Position numbers and translations under genes: made by a program. The notes under the pieces were generated by a model. That model was not told the DNA's origin and ran no database searches. It saw nothing but the letters and a program-made list of their open reading frames with translations. Positions 19,132 to 28,710 of a stretch of DNA of 64,000 nt are shown here, piece by piece (position 1 is the first letter of the stretch; each line of letters begins with the position of its first letter). The stretch is from Deltaproteobacteria bacterium (GTDB lineage: Bacteria; Myxococcota_A; UBA9042), in NCBI GenBank assembly GCA_020632665.1, contig JACKFC010000002.1:124001-188000 (forward strand), written 5' to 3'.

Positions 19132-20639
19132 CGGCCACCCTCAATCATCCGGTCGTACGGGATCAGGTCCGGCGTTCCGATGCTCAACTGCGGCACCGTC
19201 GCTGTCGGCGGCGCGACCGCTGCTTGCACCGCCGCGTAGTCGAAGCGCTCGCCGATCGCGAGCAGCGACGCCAGTGCCCTGTCGACCCCTGCCTCGGTGT
19301 TCATCGCCGCCAAGTGCAGGATGCGGACGTACTCGACATCGGCCCGCTCGCCGCGCCAGCCGCGTAACGCGTCGTAAGCCAGCCGGAATGTCAGCGTCGG
19401 GAACAGCTCTTGCCGGAAGCGGTAGTTCGCGAATGCGCCGGGCTTTCGCACCAACGAGCCGATGATGTGCCGGTAGTCGATGCGCGTGGTCTGCTCGCCG
19501 CGGATGCGTGGGAACGACTCCACAAGCCGGTCGTTGTAGTAGACCTCAATGTGATTCGCGTATTGCCTCGCCTGCACCGTGTGGCCGATGAGTCGCGACG
19601 GGACCGAATACCCTCGGCCGCCGACGCGAATCGTGCTCCACTTGCGTACCGTGGCCGAGAACCGGGTGTAGGTCGGGTACGGCGAGGCCGGCAGCGCGAG
19701 CAGATGCGGTCGCTCTTGTTCGAACAGCGTCTGCCGCGGCGCGTTGAGCTTGCGGTCGAGCGTTTGGCGAACGAACGACTCGTACTGCGCCTGGTTGGCG
19801 AAGTCGCGGCTGCCACGGACGATGAGCGCCTGCTCTACGGCTTTCTTGGCGAGGTCGTGGCCTTTCTCGACGATGCCGTTCTCGTTGGACTTACCGGGTC
19901 GGATGCGCCTGAGTTCACACCCCAAGTGCCCGAGAAAGTCGGCGAATCGAGCGTTGAGCGCCCGCCCGCCGCCGCGCCGAAGCTCGTGAGTCGCCGCCGA
20001 GAGGTTGTCGCTCACCAAACCTACCGGTCGTCCGCCGAGCGCCCACAGCGCGCCCTGGATACCGCTGATCAGCGCCTCGAACGTCTCGCCGAACGCCAAC
20101 ATCACCCAAACCCAGCCTGAGAACGCAAGTCGAAACTGGAACAGCAGGTGACGCAACGGCTCGCCGCCGATGGTGACGTTGAGCTCGTCGCAGTGGCTGA
20201 AATCAACCGACGCCTGCTGCCCGGGATGGTGGTCCTGCTCGAAGAAGACCTCCTTGTCGCCGCCATGGAGCGCCCGCCAATCGCGGATGCGCCGTTGCAG
20301 CGTCCGCAGTTGGCCTTCGCCGAATTGATCGGGGAACTCCTCCGCCAGCACTTCGAGCACCGTCTTGGCCTGCAACTTCCCACGACGGTCGCTTTGCAGC
20401 AGCGGTACCACGCGGTCGTCCCAAACCTCCGCGAATGGGTCTGGGCGCGTCCGCCACGTCCGCGAAGTTCGGACCTGCGACGGAAGCGCTCCCGCACGCT
20501 CCCAGCTGCGCGCGCTGCGTACGCTCATCCCGGCGCGCGCGGCTGCCTGCTCCTGTGTCTTGCCGTCCATCCTCAATCTCCTCAACAACCTGACCTGCTC
20601 GTCGGTGACCATGGAGCCCTCCGTTGGGTCCATCTTCAC
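19128..20639 (-). CDS. istA: IS21 transposase IstA
   Basis: Up to 503 residues; an internal ATG at 20612 (MVTDEQVRLL) is an equally good start. The N-terminus has an HTH (GKTQEQAAARAGMSVRSARSW), and the DDE core shows VDFSHCDEL, LVSDNLSAA and ENGIVEKGH. The C-terminal beta-barrel region is complete. The gene appears intact, so the element may still be active. Confidence 0.95.
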   Translation of the reverse strand: MKMDPTEGSMVTDEQVRLLRRLRMDGKTQEQAAARAGMSVRSARSWERAGALPSQVRTSRTWRTRPDPFAEVWDDRVVPLLQSDRRGKLQAKTVLEVLAEEFPDQFGEGQLRTLQRRIRDWRALHGGDKEVFFEQDHHPGQQASVDFSHCDELNVTIGGEPLRHLLFQFRLAFSGWVWVMLAFGETFEALISGIQGALWALGGRPVGLVSDNLSAATHELRRGGGRALNARFADFLGHLGCELRRIRPGKSNENGIVEKGHDLAKKAVEQALIVRGSRDFANQAQYESFVRQTLDRKLNAPRQTLFEQERPHLLALPASPYPTYTRFSATVRKWSTIRVGGRGYSVPSRLIGHTVQARQYANHIEVYYNDRLVESFPRIRGEQTTRIDYRHIIGSLVRKPGAFANYRFRQELFPTLTFRLAYDALRGWRGERADVEYVRILHLAAMNTEAGVDRALASLLAIGERFDYAAVQAAVAPPTATVPQLSIGTPDLIPYDRMIEGGR

Positions 20640-20775
20640 CCGAGCCGTCGGTACGGCGCCGAACTACCGGCAGGAGTAGTTGTCGCTCAACCGGCAAGAG
20701 TAATTGTCGTTGATCAGGCAACGTAGGGAGGACCTCCACTACGCTCGGATCGAACTTGGGGGGCACGTCAGCACG

Positions 20776-21878
20776 TCACAGCGGCGTCGACTGAAGTCGA
20801 TCCCGCCAGCCGCGGACACTGGAAGCGCCAGTTGACGGCGAGATCACAACGCGATCTGCTGGCCTCCTGAACTGGAGGTGAGCGATGCCCGGAGCCCTGT
20901 CCCAAGACCTGCGCAAGCGAGTTGTCGACGCCTACGACAACGGCGAGGGCAGCTACGTTCAACTGGCCGAGCGCTTCGGCATCGGCGTCGCCACGGTCAA
21001 GCGCTGGATGTGGCGCAGACGCGACACTGGTGGGCTGGAACCGCTGTTCAGCAACAACGGCAACAAGCCGGTCTTCACCACGCCGGAGAACCTGGAGTTG
21101 TTGCGCCAGATTCTGCTGCAGGAGCCCGACCTCACCTACGAGGAGCTCGCGGCGGCGTGGTCCGGTGCCTCCGGCATGGAGATCGGCCGCACAACGACCG
21201 TGAACGCGGTTCGCAAGTTGGGTTTCTCCCTCAAAAAAAAGCCCTCCGCGCGCTCGAACGCGACATCCCGCGGATCGAAGGCCTCCAACGGAGCTTCGAG
21301 CGCTGGCAGCAAGGTGTAGACACGTCCAAGCTGGTGTTTCTCGATGAGTCCGGGGTCACCACTGCAATGACCCGGACCCGCGCGCGAGCGCCCCGCGGCG
21401 AGCGCGTCACCGACCAGGTCCCACGCAATCGCGGCTGCGTGACCACGCTGCTCGGGGCGATGACGACAACAGGCGTGACGGCGATGATGGCGATCGAAGC
21501 GGGCACGTCGACCGACGTGTTCGAGTCGTTCTTGCGTGACGTTCTGCTGCCCAAGCTCGAGCCCGGCATGACCGTGGTGATGGACAACCTCGGTGCGCAC
21601 CGCGCCAAGCGCATCGCTGCGTTGCTGCACGAGCACGGCATCAAGGCCAGGTTCACCCCACCGTACTCGCCCGAGTACAACCCGATCGAGATGTTCTGGG
21701 GCTGGCTCAAGGCGCGGCTACGAACGTGGCGGGCGCGTACCGTCGAGTTGCTCGACATCGCCATCGGTCAGGCGATGCAGGACCTACCACCCGAGATAGC
21801 CGCCTCTTGGGCGGCGCACGCGGGATACCCTCGGGAATGCCGATGATTGGGCTCTACGTCATCGATCGGCGCTGTCAG
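20776..21878 (+). mobile_element. IS630-family insertion sequence
   Basis: Approximate ends from an imperfect inverted repeat: GTCACAGCGGCGTCGACTGA on the left and, read inward on the right, CTGACAGCGCCGATCGATGA. It carries a two-frame transposase. A 59-base scrap of unassigned DNA separates it from the IS21 element, and 38 bases separate it from the next element. Confidence 0.7.
20885..21846 (+). CDS. IS630 transposase made by -1 frameshift
   Basis: The first frame (20885-21319) encodes the paired HTH region (LSQDLRKRVVDAYDNGEGSY) up to VRKLGFSLKKK. The second, one base back, encodes the DDE catalytic part (LVFLDESGVTT, VVMDNLGAH, YSPEYNPIE) and ends at 21846. They join at a run of eight A residues (21233-21240), where a -1 slip on A-AAA-AAG gives SLKKKALRALERD, the normal IS630 sequence. 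Many IS630 members use this device, so I read it as one programmed-frameshift gene, although a simple mutation cannot be excluded. Confidence 0.8.
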
Positions 21879-21916
21879 TTTCGCTGCACTCTCCCTCACG
21901 CGACGTCGCCATCTAG

Positions 21917-23262
21917 CAGGCTGCTGAACAACGTCACAGCGATTGCGAATTGGGGCTGTGCCGCTCTAGAGCTCGCCCCTGCCGCCGCCACTCGGTCACC
22001 CTTCGTGGCCTCGGCTCTCCCGCCGGAGAGCCCGGAATCCCTGCTCCAAGCCCGGATTTCCGGGCCTGGAGCAAGCCTCACGCGCCGGAGGGCACCAGCC
22101 GTGAGAGTCGAACCAGGTTGTACGCCACTCCCGCCAGCGTCGCGGCGAGCTGCGTCCGCGCTCGCCCCTTGTACCTTGTCCTGCGGAAGCCACCGACCGT
22201 CTTGAGCCAGCCGAAGATCTCCTCGACGCGCTTGCGCACGCGCTGACTCACCGCGTAGCCGGCGTGGCGAGTGGTCCGCCGGTCGATCGCCGAGCCCCCG
22301 CTGCGCCTCACCGCCTGCGCCACATGCGGCGTGATGCCGTGCGCTCGACAGCCCTGCACGAAGCCCCGGGTGTCGTAGCCCTTGTCGCCAGCGACAGTGG
22401 GCCGGCGCCGTGCGTGCCGCGCCACCTTGGCAAGCTGCTCCAGCGCAGCGCTGCGCTCGTGGTAGCCGTCGGTGCGACTCACCATCAGGTCGAGCAGCAG
22501 CCCGTTGCTGTTCTCCATCGGCGCGAACGCCGCGTAGCTCAGCCGCGCCTCCTTGCCATTGCCCTTGCGAGCCAGCAGCGCGTCCGGGTCGGTCTTGGAG
22601 ACGTGGGTGTCGTTGCTGCGACGCTCGCCGCGGAAGTCCACCGTCGGGTTGCCCGGGTCGTCTGGCGGTGGCTGGTCGTCGTCGCTGCCATCGTGACGAC
22701 GAAGACTCTTGTGGCTCGCCCAGGCCTCGATCAGCGTGCCATCGACGGTGAAGTGGTCGCGGCTGAGCAACTGCCGTTGCCCCGCGAAGCTGACCACCTC
22801 GGAGAAGAAGACCGCAGCGACGTCGTGCTCGAGCAGCCGGTCACGGTTCTTGCTGAAGACCGTGGGGGCGAAGGGTTCGTCGGTCACTTCCATGTCGAGG
22901 AACCAACGGAACATCATGTTGTAGCCGAGTTGCTCGCAGAGTTGGCGCTCGCCGCGCAGCGAGAACAGCGCGATGAGCATCTGGCCCTTGAGCAACCGCT
23001 CGGGAGGGATCGACGGTCGGCCGACCGTCGCGTACATCGCCGACAACTCGGCATCCATGTTGGCGAGGCAGCGGTCGGCGATGGCCTTGATGGGGCGGAT
23101 CGGGTGCTCCGCAGGCACGAAGCTCTCGACGGTGACTGCGGCCAACATGGTGAGCTGGCCTCGATTCTGTCCTCTCATCGCACTGCCTCCTGCAACACGA
23201 TGAGATTTTGGCATGATCAGCTCTGGGCGTCGATCGCTGGTCGCGCCTTTTTCAGCATCCTG
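21917..23262 (-). mobile_element. IS5-family insertion sequence with CTAG target duplication
   Basis: Terminal repeats CAGGCTGCTGAA (left) and CAGGATGCTGAA (right, read inward) are flanked on both sides by CTAG (21913-21916 and 23263-23266), a 4-base target duplication of the YTAR type known for IS5. It carries a single transposase gene on the minus strand. Confidence 0.85.
22078..23178 (-). CDS. IS5-family transposase
   Basis: 366 residues from the ATG at 23178, which follows GGAGGCAGTGCG; the frame is open 12 codons further. The N-terminal region (RPIKAIADRCL, RGERQLCEQLGYNMMFRWFL) is typical of IS5/IS1182-like transposases. The DDE residues fall in FTVDGTLIEAW, TVAGDKGYDT and RVEEIFGWLKTVGG. 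The gene is full length and probably functional. Confidence 0.92.
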   Translation of the reverse strand: MRGQNRGQLTMLAAVTVESFVPAEHPIRPIKAIADRCLANMDAELSAMYATVGRPSIPPERLLKGQMLIALFSLRGERQLCEQLGYNMMFRWFLDMEVTDEPFAPTVFSKNRDRLLEHDVAAVFFSEVVSFAGQRQLLSRDHFTVDGTLIEAWASHKSLRRHDGSDDDQPPPDDPGNPTVDFRGERRSNDTHVSKTDPDALLARKGNGKEARLSYAAFAPMENSNGLLLDLMVSRTDGYHERSAALEQLAKVARHARRRPTVAGDKGYDTRGFVQGCRAHGITPHVAQAVRRSGGSAIDRRTTRHAGYAVSQRVRKRVEEIFGWLKTVGGFRRTRYKGRARTQLAATLAGVAYNLVRLSRLVPSGA

Positions 23263-23313
23263 CTAGCGCTGCAATGGCGGGCCATTTCGGGTGGCACGGA
23301 AGGCACAGGTCAG

Positions 23314-23907
23314 CTACTGATCTGCCAACGGCCACAATAGACGCAGGACGTCCCCGCATTCCCTAGTTGCAACGCCCTCGGCGTCGATACTACTCCAGCT
23401 GCGCCCAACCTCAAATCCCGTGCTGGGGCCGTCAAAGGTTGCATCAGCCTCAAGTCTCCACTTGCGCCCATCGTCAGCAGCAATGTCGACTGACATTCCT
23501 GTTCCGGTTGAGTCACAGGCCCCTCCCTCAGTCCCGATTGGACAATGCATCCGAATAGTAACCGGTATTTCCTGCGCGTCCTTGAGGGTGAATGTGAGAG
23601 CAAACTCGTTTGTGTCGGTCTGATTCACCGTGACACACACTGACCCGCCTTCGCTGAAGGAGTCCCGGTATTCGCAAGAGGGGAGATCGCCAAGAGTGTG
23701 GCGATCGGGCACGCCGAAGGACGTGCCAAGGTCCGCCTGCCAATTCCCACACTCTGCCCCAAGGCGGGGGCCCGCAAATCCCGCATCCGTACAGGCGGAA
23801 GAGCCCCACACGATGCATACTGCAACTGCACGAAGCCCCAGCCGGTAACAGCGCCGCTGTCCGTCGTTACGGTAAGACTCTACTAGGCATTTGCGGAGAT
23901 GATGCAT
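23314..23907 (-). CDS. putative small lipoprotein
   Basis: 197 residues. A basic start and hydrophobic stretch end in VWGSSAC, a plausible lipobox near residue 39, though the N-region is long. The mature part has several cysteines and a C-terminal WSSIDAEG segment; no family is recognised. It overlaps the end of the M23 gene by 25 bases and is in the same operon. Base composition is lower in GC than the flanking chromosome, as throughout 23.3-27.3 kb. Confidence 0.65.
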   Translation of the reverse strand: MHHLRKCLVESYRNDGQRRCYRLGLRAVAVCIVWGSSACTDAGFAGPRLGAECGNWQADLGTSFGVPDRHTLGDLPSCEYRDSFSEGGSVCVTVNQTDTNEFALTFTLKDAQEIPVTIRMHCPIGTEGGACDSTGTGMSVDIAADDGRKWRLEADATFDGPSTGFEVGRSWSSIDAEGVATRECGDVLRLLWPLADQ

Positions 23908-26039
23908 TTGCCCTCCTCTGCCGGCAATAGCGTTTGCCCATCCATAGGACTAGGCAGCTCCGCCCCATTGGTTAGCCGATCAATCACTGCAAAGTGCAAG
24001 TGGGCTCCCACCGATGTACCCGTATCATTCATGTGGCCAATCACGGCACCTCGACTCACGAACTGAAACGGCGAGACCAAAGGAACTGCGATGCCTCCGC
24101 TACCGAACTGTCCATGTAAATGGCGGTACAGGCTCTCGTATCGAAATATCCTATTGGAGCCAAAATTTCCAACCGCTGCGCCAAGACTAGCAACGATCCT
24201 CTCGAAGATTGTGAACGACGGCGTTTCATCGAAATGTCGAATCCGGACATGATTATCCTGGCATGAGAAGCACCCACTCTCAGTCCCAAACTCCCCCATC
24301 GTCACAAATCCATCATTCACAGCAAGAACAGGCGTTCCCGACGACGCATTGCTAAAAACGACGCTGTCAAAGAATCCGCCAGATGAATGTTTGGACGAAA
24401 TCCGGATAAAGTCTATCGCAAACGACTCCTCTCCTTGGTGGAGGCCGGAATTATAGTAGAAGCCACCGGGTAAGATTGAATCTTTGCACAACGGGTCCTC
24501 AAGAAACTTCTGCACAATCCAGCCCAACAACGTGAAATTCGAAACAAACTTGAGCACCGATTTTGCCCAACTGGAAACCGCTGTGACCCCCCCCGCCTTG
24601 AAAGATAGTCCCGACGGCCATGGAGCCGATAGTGTCATGCTGTTTGCGAGAATTCCACGTACAGAAACGCGGCCCCAAGTTTCTTCCTGATCAACCACAC
24701 GTTGCCCCTGATCCAGGGCGAGAAATAGGCCGATAGCCCCTGACCAATGCCATCCCAAAATCCGATCAAACGAGAGCTGGATTCCAAATGGCTGAAGCTG
24801 AGGTCCTCCACTGAATCCAGTCAACGAGAAATACACCTTTGTTCCGTCCGCAGTCTTGGAAACCTCCTGCAGCCGGCACTGCGAAGTTGAACCGAGCGAA
24901 AGAATCTCGCGGATGACGGTTGGTGGTTCTAGAAGAGCCCCACAGCCAGCACTCATGCCCGTTGCAAGCGCTACCGGTGCGGCTACAGACAACAACGCAT
25001 CTTCGGTGCCCGCAGCGAGCGCATCGTGAATACGGTCAACCATTTCTTGAAGCGTTTCTGCACGCCAGCGCTGGGAACCACTAAGTGTACGAAGCAGAGT
25101 TGCAGCTTGGTATCTCGCCACCGTTGCAATACTGACCTCACGGAGTTCATTTGCGGATGTGACAGGTCTACAATTCCGCAAGGCAGACTCCGCACTCGCG
25201 GGGTCTCCCTTCACTAGCAGAGCACCGCCGATCTGAAGCCAAGCCCCAAGTTTGCCTTCTTCACTCGTCGAAATAGCCGCAAGCTTCCGAAGTACGTCAA
25301 TAGCTGCGTCATCTCTGCCCGCTTGAAATAGAATCCGCGATCGGCAACGTAGAATCGCGGGCTGAAATTCTGACGAAGAATACCACGACTCATCGGCGGA
25401 CATCGCTTCAAGCTCCGCCAGCCACTGGAGCGCTGTTTGGGTATCTCCCTCAATTGCATACTCATCCGCGAGCCAAAATCGAACAACGTACCGAAGAGGA
25501 TCACTACGGTCTCGTGCGATTCCACCAAGGACATCGATAAACACAGCCCGCTCCGGATTGCTCCGGTTGGACCGCAGCTGAGCAAGCCGTTCAGATAGGA
25601 CTCGCCAGCGCAGGAGTAGATTCTGGCCAGCCTCCATACCTAGTTCACGAATACTCGCATCAAAATGAGTCGGAACCGCCGAGCGCTCAAGGGCCGGTCC
25701 TGTGCAGCAAGGAGCATGGACGCGAGTGGCCGCACTGCCCCCAGTGCTCTCCTGCGCCCCGCCACCTCGCGCAGCAGTGTCGAGCTGCAGCAAGAAGGTA
25801 CCGCCACGAGACGCTTCGACTACCGCACCGTTCGCCTCGACAGTAAACCGTTCCGTGGCGAAGCGCCGTCCAGGCGGAAGAACAAACGCAAGCACACCTT
25901 CTGCGTCGCTGACAGCAGTGAGATGTGCGCCCCGCCAGCGAGGGGCCATCAGCTTGGCGCTAACGCCAGCCATGGGCTTACCCACGTTGTCGACCACGCG
26001 ACCGCGAACTTGCGAGGGACTGTCCATGAGGCGCTCCAC
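23883..26039 (-). CDS. M23-type peptidase with carboxypeptidase-regulatory-like N-terminus
   Basis: 718 residues. The N-terminus (about 8-90) resembles a carboxypeptidase regulatory-like/beta-sandwich domain (VRGRVVDNVGKPMAGVSAKL). A helical TPR-like middle follows (about 150-340). The C-terminus has LytM/M23 signatures: His534 and Asp542 in the LHQGEESFAIDF stretch, GHMNDTGTSVGAHLHF with His680 and His682, and a HLHGQFG segment. The predicted activity is zinc endopeptidase action on peptidoglycan or secreted protein. No signal peptide is visible from this start, which leaves its cell location open. Composition and codon use differ from the chromosome, fitting transfer within the island. Confidence 0.75.
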   Translation of the reverse strand: MERLMDSPSQVRGRVVDNVGKPMAGVSAKLMAPRWRGAHLTAVSDAEGVLAFVLPPGRRFATERFTVEANGAVVEASRGGTFLLQLDTAARGGGAQESTGGSAATRVHAPCCTGPALERSAVPTHFDASIRELGMEAGQNLLLRWRVLSERLAQLRSNRSNPERAVFIDVLGGIARDRSDPLRYVVRFWLADEYAIEGDTQTALQWLAELEAMSADESWYSSSEFQPAILRCRSRILFQAGRDDAAIDVLRKLAAISTSEEGKLGAWLQIGGALLVKGDPASAESALRNCRPVTSANELREVSIATVARYQAATLLRTLSGSQRWRAETLQEMVDRIHDALAAGTEDALLSVAAPVALATGMSAGCGALLEPPTVIREILSLGSTSQCRLQEVSKTADGTKVYFSLTGFSGGPQLQPFGIQLSFDRILGWHWSGAIGLFLALDQGQRVVDQEETWGRVSVRGILANSMTLSAPWPSGLSFKAGGVTAVSSWAKSVLKFVSNFTLLGWIVQKFLEDPLCKDSILPGGFYYNSGLHQGEESFAIDFIRISSKHSSGGFFDSVVFSNASSGTPVLAVNDGFVTMGEFGTESGCFSCQDNHVRIRHFDETPSFTIFERIVASLGAAVGNFGSNRIFRYESLYRHLHGQFGSGGIAVPLVSPFQFVSRGAVIGHMNDTGTSVGAHLHFAVIDRLTNGAELPSPMDGQTLLPAEEGKCIISANA

Positions 26040-26181
26040 TTGCGATGCTGAGGCAAATCCAACCGCGGCTACAAGACTTCTTTGCAGACGCCGTACCAGC
26101 GAGCCAGACCCTACGTCAAATATCTCGCAACAATGCGTTGGACAACAGAAAGCACAGGCTCAAAATACAATCCAAACCGAA

Positions 26182-26481
26182 CTAGGCGGAGGAATCGTTG
26201 ACTTCCATGACGGCAATAGATGCCGTGCTGCTCGTGGCAACAGCCCACCATGACCAGGTAGAAGCCTCACCGTCATGCTCTCGAGCGATGCGAATCGGCC
26301 CTGTCGCCTGCGAGAGCGTAAGTCCACTCGACGCACTAACGGCGTCAGAGCGATCGATGCGAACAACCACACTTGGATCGCTGTCTGGAGAAAACAGAAT
26401 TGAGATGCGCCTTGGGCTGTCAAAACACAATTGCACCGGCGAAGCTCCGACATCAATCGTTCGAAGTTTGGTTGACTTCAC
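26182..26481 (-). CDS. small protein of unknown function (possible virion-like protein)
   Basis: 99 residues from a GTG at 26481 with GGAGG upstream. It is beta-rich, with no cysteine cluster and no membrane segment. The C-terminal STWSWWAVATSSTASIAVMEV pattern resembles short proteins that accompany phage structural genes; that is a resemblance, not a family match. It sits 29 bases after the 253-residue gene on the same strand. The 142-base gap downstream (26040-26181) holds nothing I can assign. Confidence 0.55.
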   Translation of the reverse strand: MKSTKLRTIDVGASPVQLCFDSPRRISILFSPDSDPSVVVRIDRSDAVSASSGLTLSQATGPIRIAREHDGEASTWSWWAVATSSTASIAVMEVNDSSA

Positions 26482-26510
26482 GACATACCTCCAGTGTGTC
26501 CACTGACAGA

Positions 26511-27272
26511 CTATCGAACTCGCTGAAGCATCAGGTCCATGAATCCAACGGTTCCGGACGCCGCTGTCGGCACGTACAGTTCGACAAGAGGCAATGCCAC
26601 TGCATCAAAGGTTCCCAAGATGCCGGTCGTGTCGATGGCAGGCAGCGTTGCCGGAAGTGCATCCAGCGACTGGCCCGAAACAGCCAAGGCTCCAGGCCGT
26701 AGAACGCTGTCTGCGAGAATCAGTCTGCCGGCGACCACGTTGTTGTGGTAGAAGCGAATTCCCAAGATCCTGTACTTTCCCGCCGCCAAGCGAAAAATTG
26801 GAGTAAGTGTTGCCGCTTGCCATCTAGTCGAATCTGCTGCCAGCGCCCCGCTGGTCACACCGTAGCGCACCCATGATGCAGGGCCGGAAGGCGCGGGCTC
26901 CAGCCGATCGCTCAGAAACAGTCCAAGACTGACCTCGGGTGTCCCCGTTGAGACTGCCAAAGTTGCCCCAATGGGCTCGCCTACGGCAAGATCAATCGGG
27001 CTCAACGACAGGTCCATCGTCTTCACGTCGTCAGTGACATCGGACACCGGCGTGACTCCAACAGTCGGGAGTTCGACGAATCCCGGGACCATCACTGACG
27101 GAAAGGTATTCGGGACGTCATCAGTTCGCGCGCCTGCACCTACGAGCGCGAATGAGCGTGGCAACTGGAACTGTGTTGAGGCGACTGGGATTACTTGATC
27201 GATAACAGGAACCATGTCCACGTCGACGGTAATGCTCCCCGTGCCGTGAAACATCGCAAGGTGTAGGCCCAT
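26511..27272 (-). CDS. 253-residue beta-rich protein, possibly jelly-roll capsid-like
   Basis: The ATG at 27272 follows AAGGAGCGCACC. The protein is almost entirely beta-strand-like with no signal peptide, cysteine cluster or enzyme motif. Stretches such as FRLAAGKYRILGIRFYHNNVVAGRLIL and a closing LVELYVPTAASGTVGFMDLML read like a jelly-roll structural protein; environmental virus proteins of this look exist, but I cannot name a family. It is first in the minus-strand group that continues with the 99-residue gene. It lies in the lower-GC island. Confidence 0.6.
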   Translation of the reverse strand: MGLHLAMFHGTGSITVDVDMVPVIDQVIPVASTQFQLPRSFALVGAGARTDDVPNTFPSVMVPGFVELPTVGVTPVSDVTDDVKTMDLSLSPIDLAVGEPIGATLAVSTGTPEVSLGLFLSDRLEPAPSGPASWVRYGVTSGALAADSTRWQAATLTPIFRLAAGKYRILGIRFYHNNVVAGRLILADSVLRPGALAVSGQSLDALPATLPAIDTTGILGTFDAVALPLVELYVPTAASGTVGFMDLMLQRVR

Positions 27273-27429
27273 GGTGCGCTCCTTGGTTGAAGGTTCTACT
27301 GACTGTGGGACTAGGGCTGAAGCTTGTCAAGAGCCTTTCGGCAAGTCAGCTGTAGCCCGTTGGCGTGGGAGCTGCATTTCCACCCGGCCAAGCACGCCAT
27401 TGCAAAGGCACGGCCGTAGCATTTGGGTC

Positions 27430-27760
27430 GCGCGAACGTGCCGACAGGACCGAGCGAGGCCAATCGTGTCCAGGCACTCCCGTCCCTCAAGTTGCGACCG
27501 CGCGGAAGTGCTTGCCCAACCGTCCGTTGGGCAGGGCGAGCAGCTACGCCAAAGACCACTGGACGGATCTGCAGCCGTGTTGCAGCGGCGCGACGATTCC
27601 ACTCGACATCAACCTCAGCGAGAGCGCGCCGCGAGCGGTGGCAGTCTGCAGCGACAACCGGCTGCTCGCGGGAAACGACGCCGCGACACAGCACTACGCG
27701 GTGCTGCCCTCACTGTTGATGACCGCGGTGCAGAACCCGAGCGACAACTCGCTGGTTGGG
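27430..27760 (+). pseudogene. IS66 transposase C-terminal remnant
   Basis: In one frame (about 27512-27731) the residues PLGRASSYAKDHWTDLQ, IPLDINLSESAPRAVAV and LLAGNDAATQHYAVL match the end of IS66 TnpC (normally ...SYAKDHW...IPIDNN.AER...LFAGSDAGG...). Key residues are lost, a neighbouring frame carries the preceding part (RQDRARPIVSRH), and no ends or partner genes remain. A decayed fragment. Confidence 0.65.
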
Positions 27761-27924
27761 GATGCCAAAGCGCCACGCGAGCAGCGGCATGCAGCGCGTC
27801 GAGGCTTCGTTCGGCTGCGTCAGGAGACGGCATTCACTGGGGCAGAATCGACCGTGCCTAGTACCGCAGGCCGCAAGTTCCTTCCGGGATCGACGAGACC
27901 TTGCAGGTCGGCGATCCTGCACGC

Positions 27925-28607
27925 ATGACGACACCCGGCCCGCACTCACGCCCCCTCCCGATGACCGACGAACTTCGCAGCGCGCTGCAGGCCCTGGCTG
28001 CCAGTACCGCGTCTCCGCACCGGCTCGTGCAGCGCGCGCGCATCGTGCTCGCCGCTGCCGATGGCGAGGACGCCGAGTCCATTGCGCGGCGATTGAGCTG
28101 CACTTCGCGAACTGTGCGGACGTGGAAGGCGCGCTGGCGCACCGCCCCGAACATCGATGCCCTCGAGGACCGCGCCCGTTCGGGCCGGCCGTCGACAGTG
28201 GCGCTGTCGGTTCGCTGCGAGCTCATCGCGTTGGCGTGTGAGCGCCCCGACGAAGTCGGCAAAGACGGCAAGGTCAAAGGCAAGGCGGCGTTCCGCGACG
28301 TGTGGACGCGCCTGTCGCTGCGAGCCGCGCTTGCGGTGGCAACCGGCGTGTTGCTGTCGGTCAGCGAGATCGGCCGCATCTTGCGCTACGAGAACTTGCG
28401 GCCGCACCGGGTTCGCTACTGGTTGACCAGCAAGGACCCAGACTTCGCTGCCAAGGCCGAGCGCATCTGCGAGCTGTACCTGCAACCACCGCCAGGCGCG
28501 ACGGTGTTGTGCGTCGACGAGAAGCCCGTGCAGGTCCTGGGTCGCAAGCATCCCAGCAAGTTCGGCGCAGATGGCACGGTCCACAAGGAGTACGAGTATA
28601 TCCGTGG
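27925..28607 (+). pseudogene. IS630-type transposase, 3'-truncated
   Basis: Starts at ATG 27925 and has a good N-terminal HTH region (AESIARRLSCTSRTVRTWKARW) and the first catalytic acidic site LCVDEKPVQVLGR. The family sequence stops at EYEYIRG; beyond about 28607 the frame continues into unrelated sequence to 28857. The second and third catalytic acidic residues are therefore missing. It is a different subgroup from the intact IS630 at 20885. Confidence 0.75.
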
Positions 28608-28710
28608 AGTTTCTGGTTCCAGGTGCTTATCCTTTATACTTTCTCAAAAACGAGCCCCTCCGGAACCTTCGCCAGCACAAAAACACCAAACGGTGCCGCC
28701 CCACGCCACG

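Larger units (their letters stand above)
18245..20716 (-). mobile_element. IS21-family insertion sequence
   Basis: About 2.47 kb with istA and istB on the minus strand. The ends match over ~50 bases: the left begins TGATCGACGTCAAC and the right, read inward on the other strand, TGATCAACGACAAT. Each end contains two copies of the internal repeat (CAACTATTTTTGCCGG type), as is usual for IS21. I see no target duplication (left flank gtaccg, right flank ggcaac), which suggests a later rearrangement. Confidence 0.9.

Noticed and set aside
20717..20775. Short minus-strand reading PPKFDPSVVEVL next to the IS21 right end, like a ribosomal-protein start
   Set aside because: Only about a dozen codons, no continuation and no partner; chance cannot be excluded.
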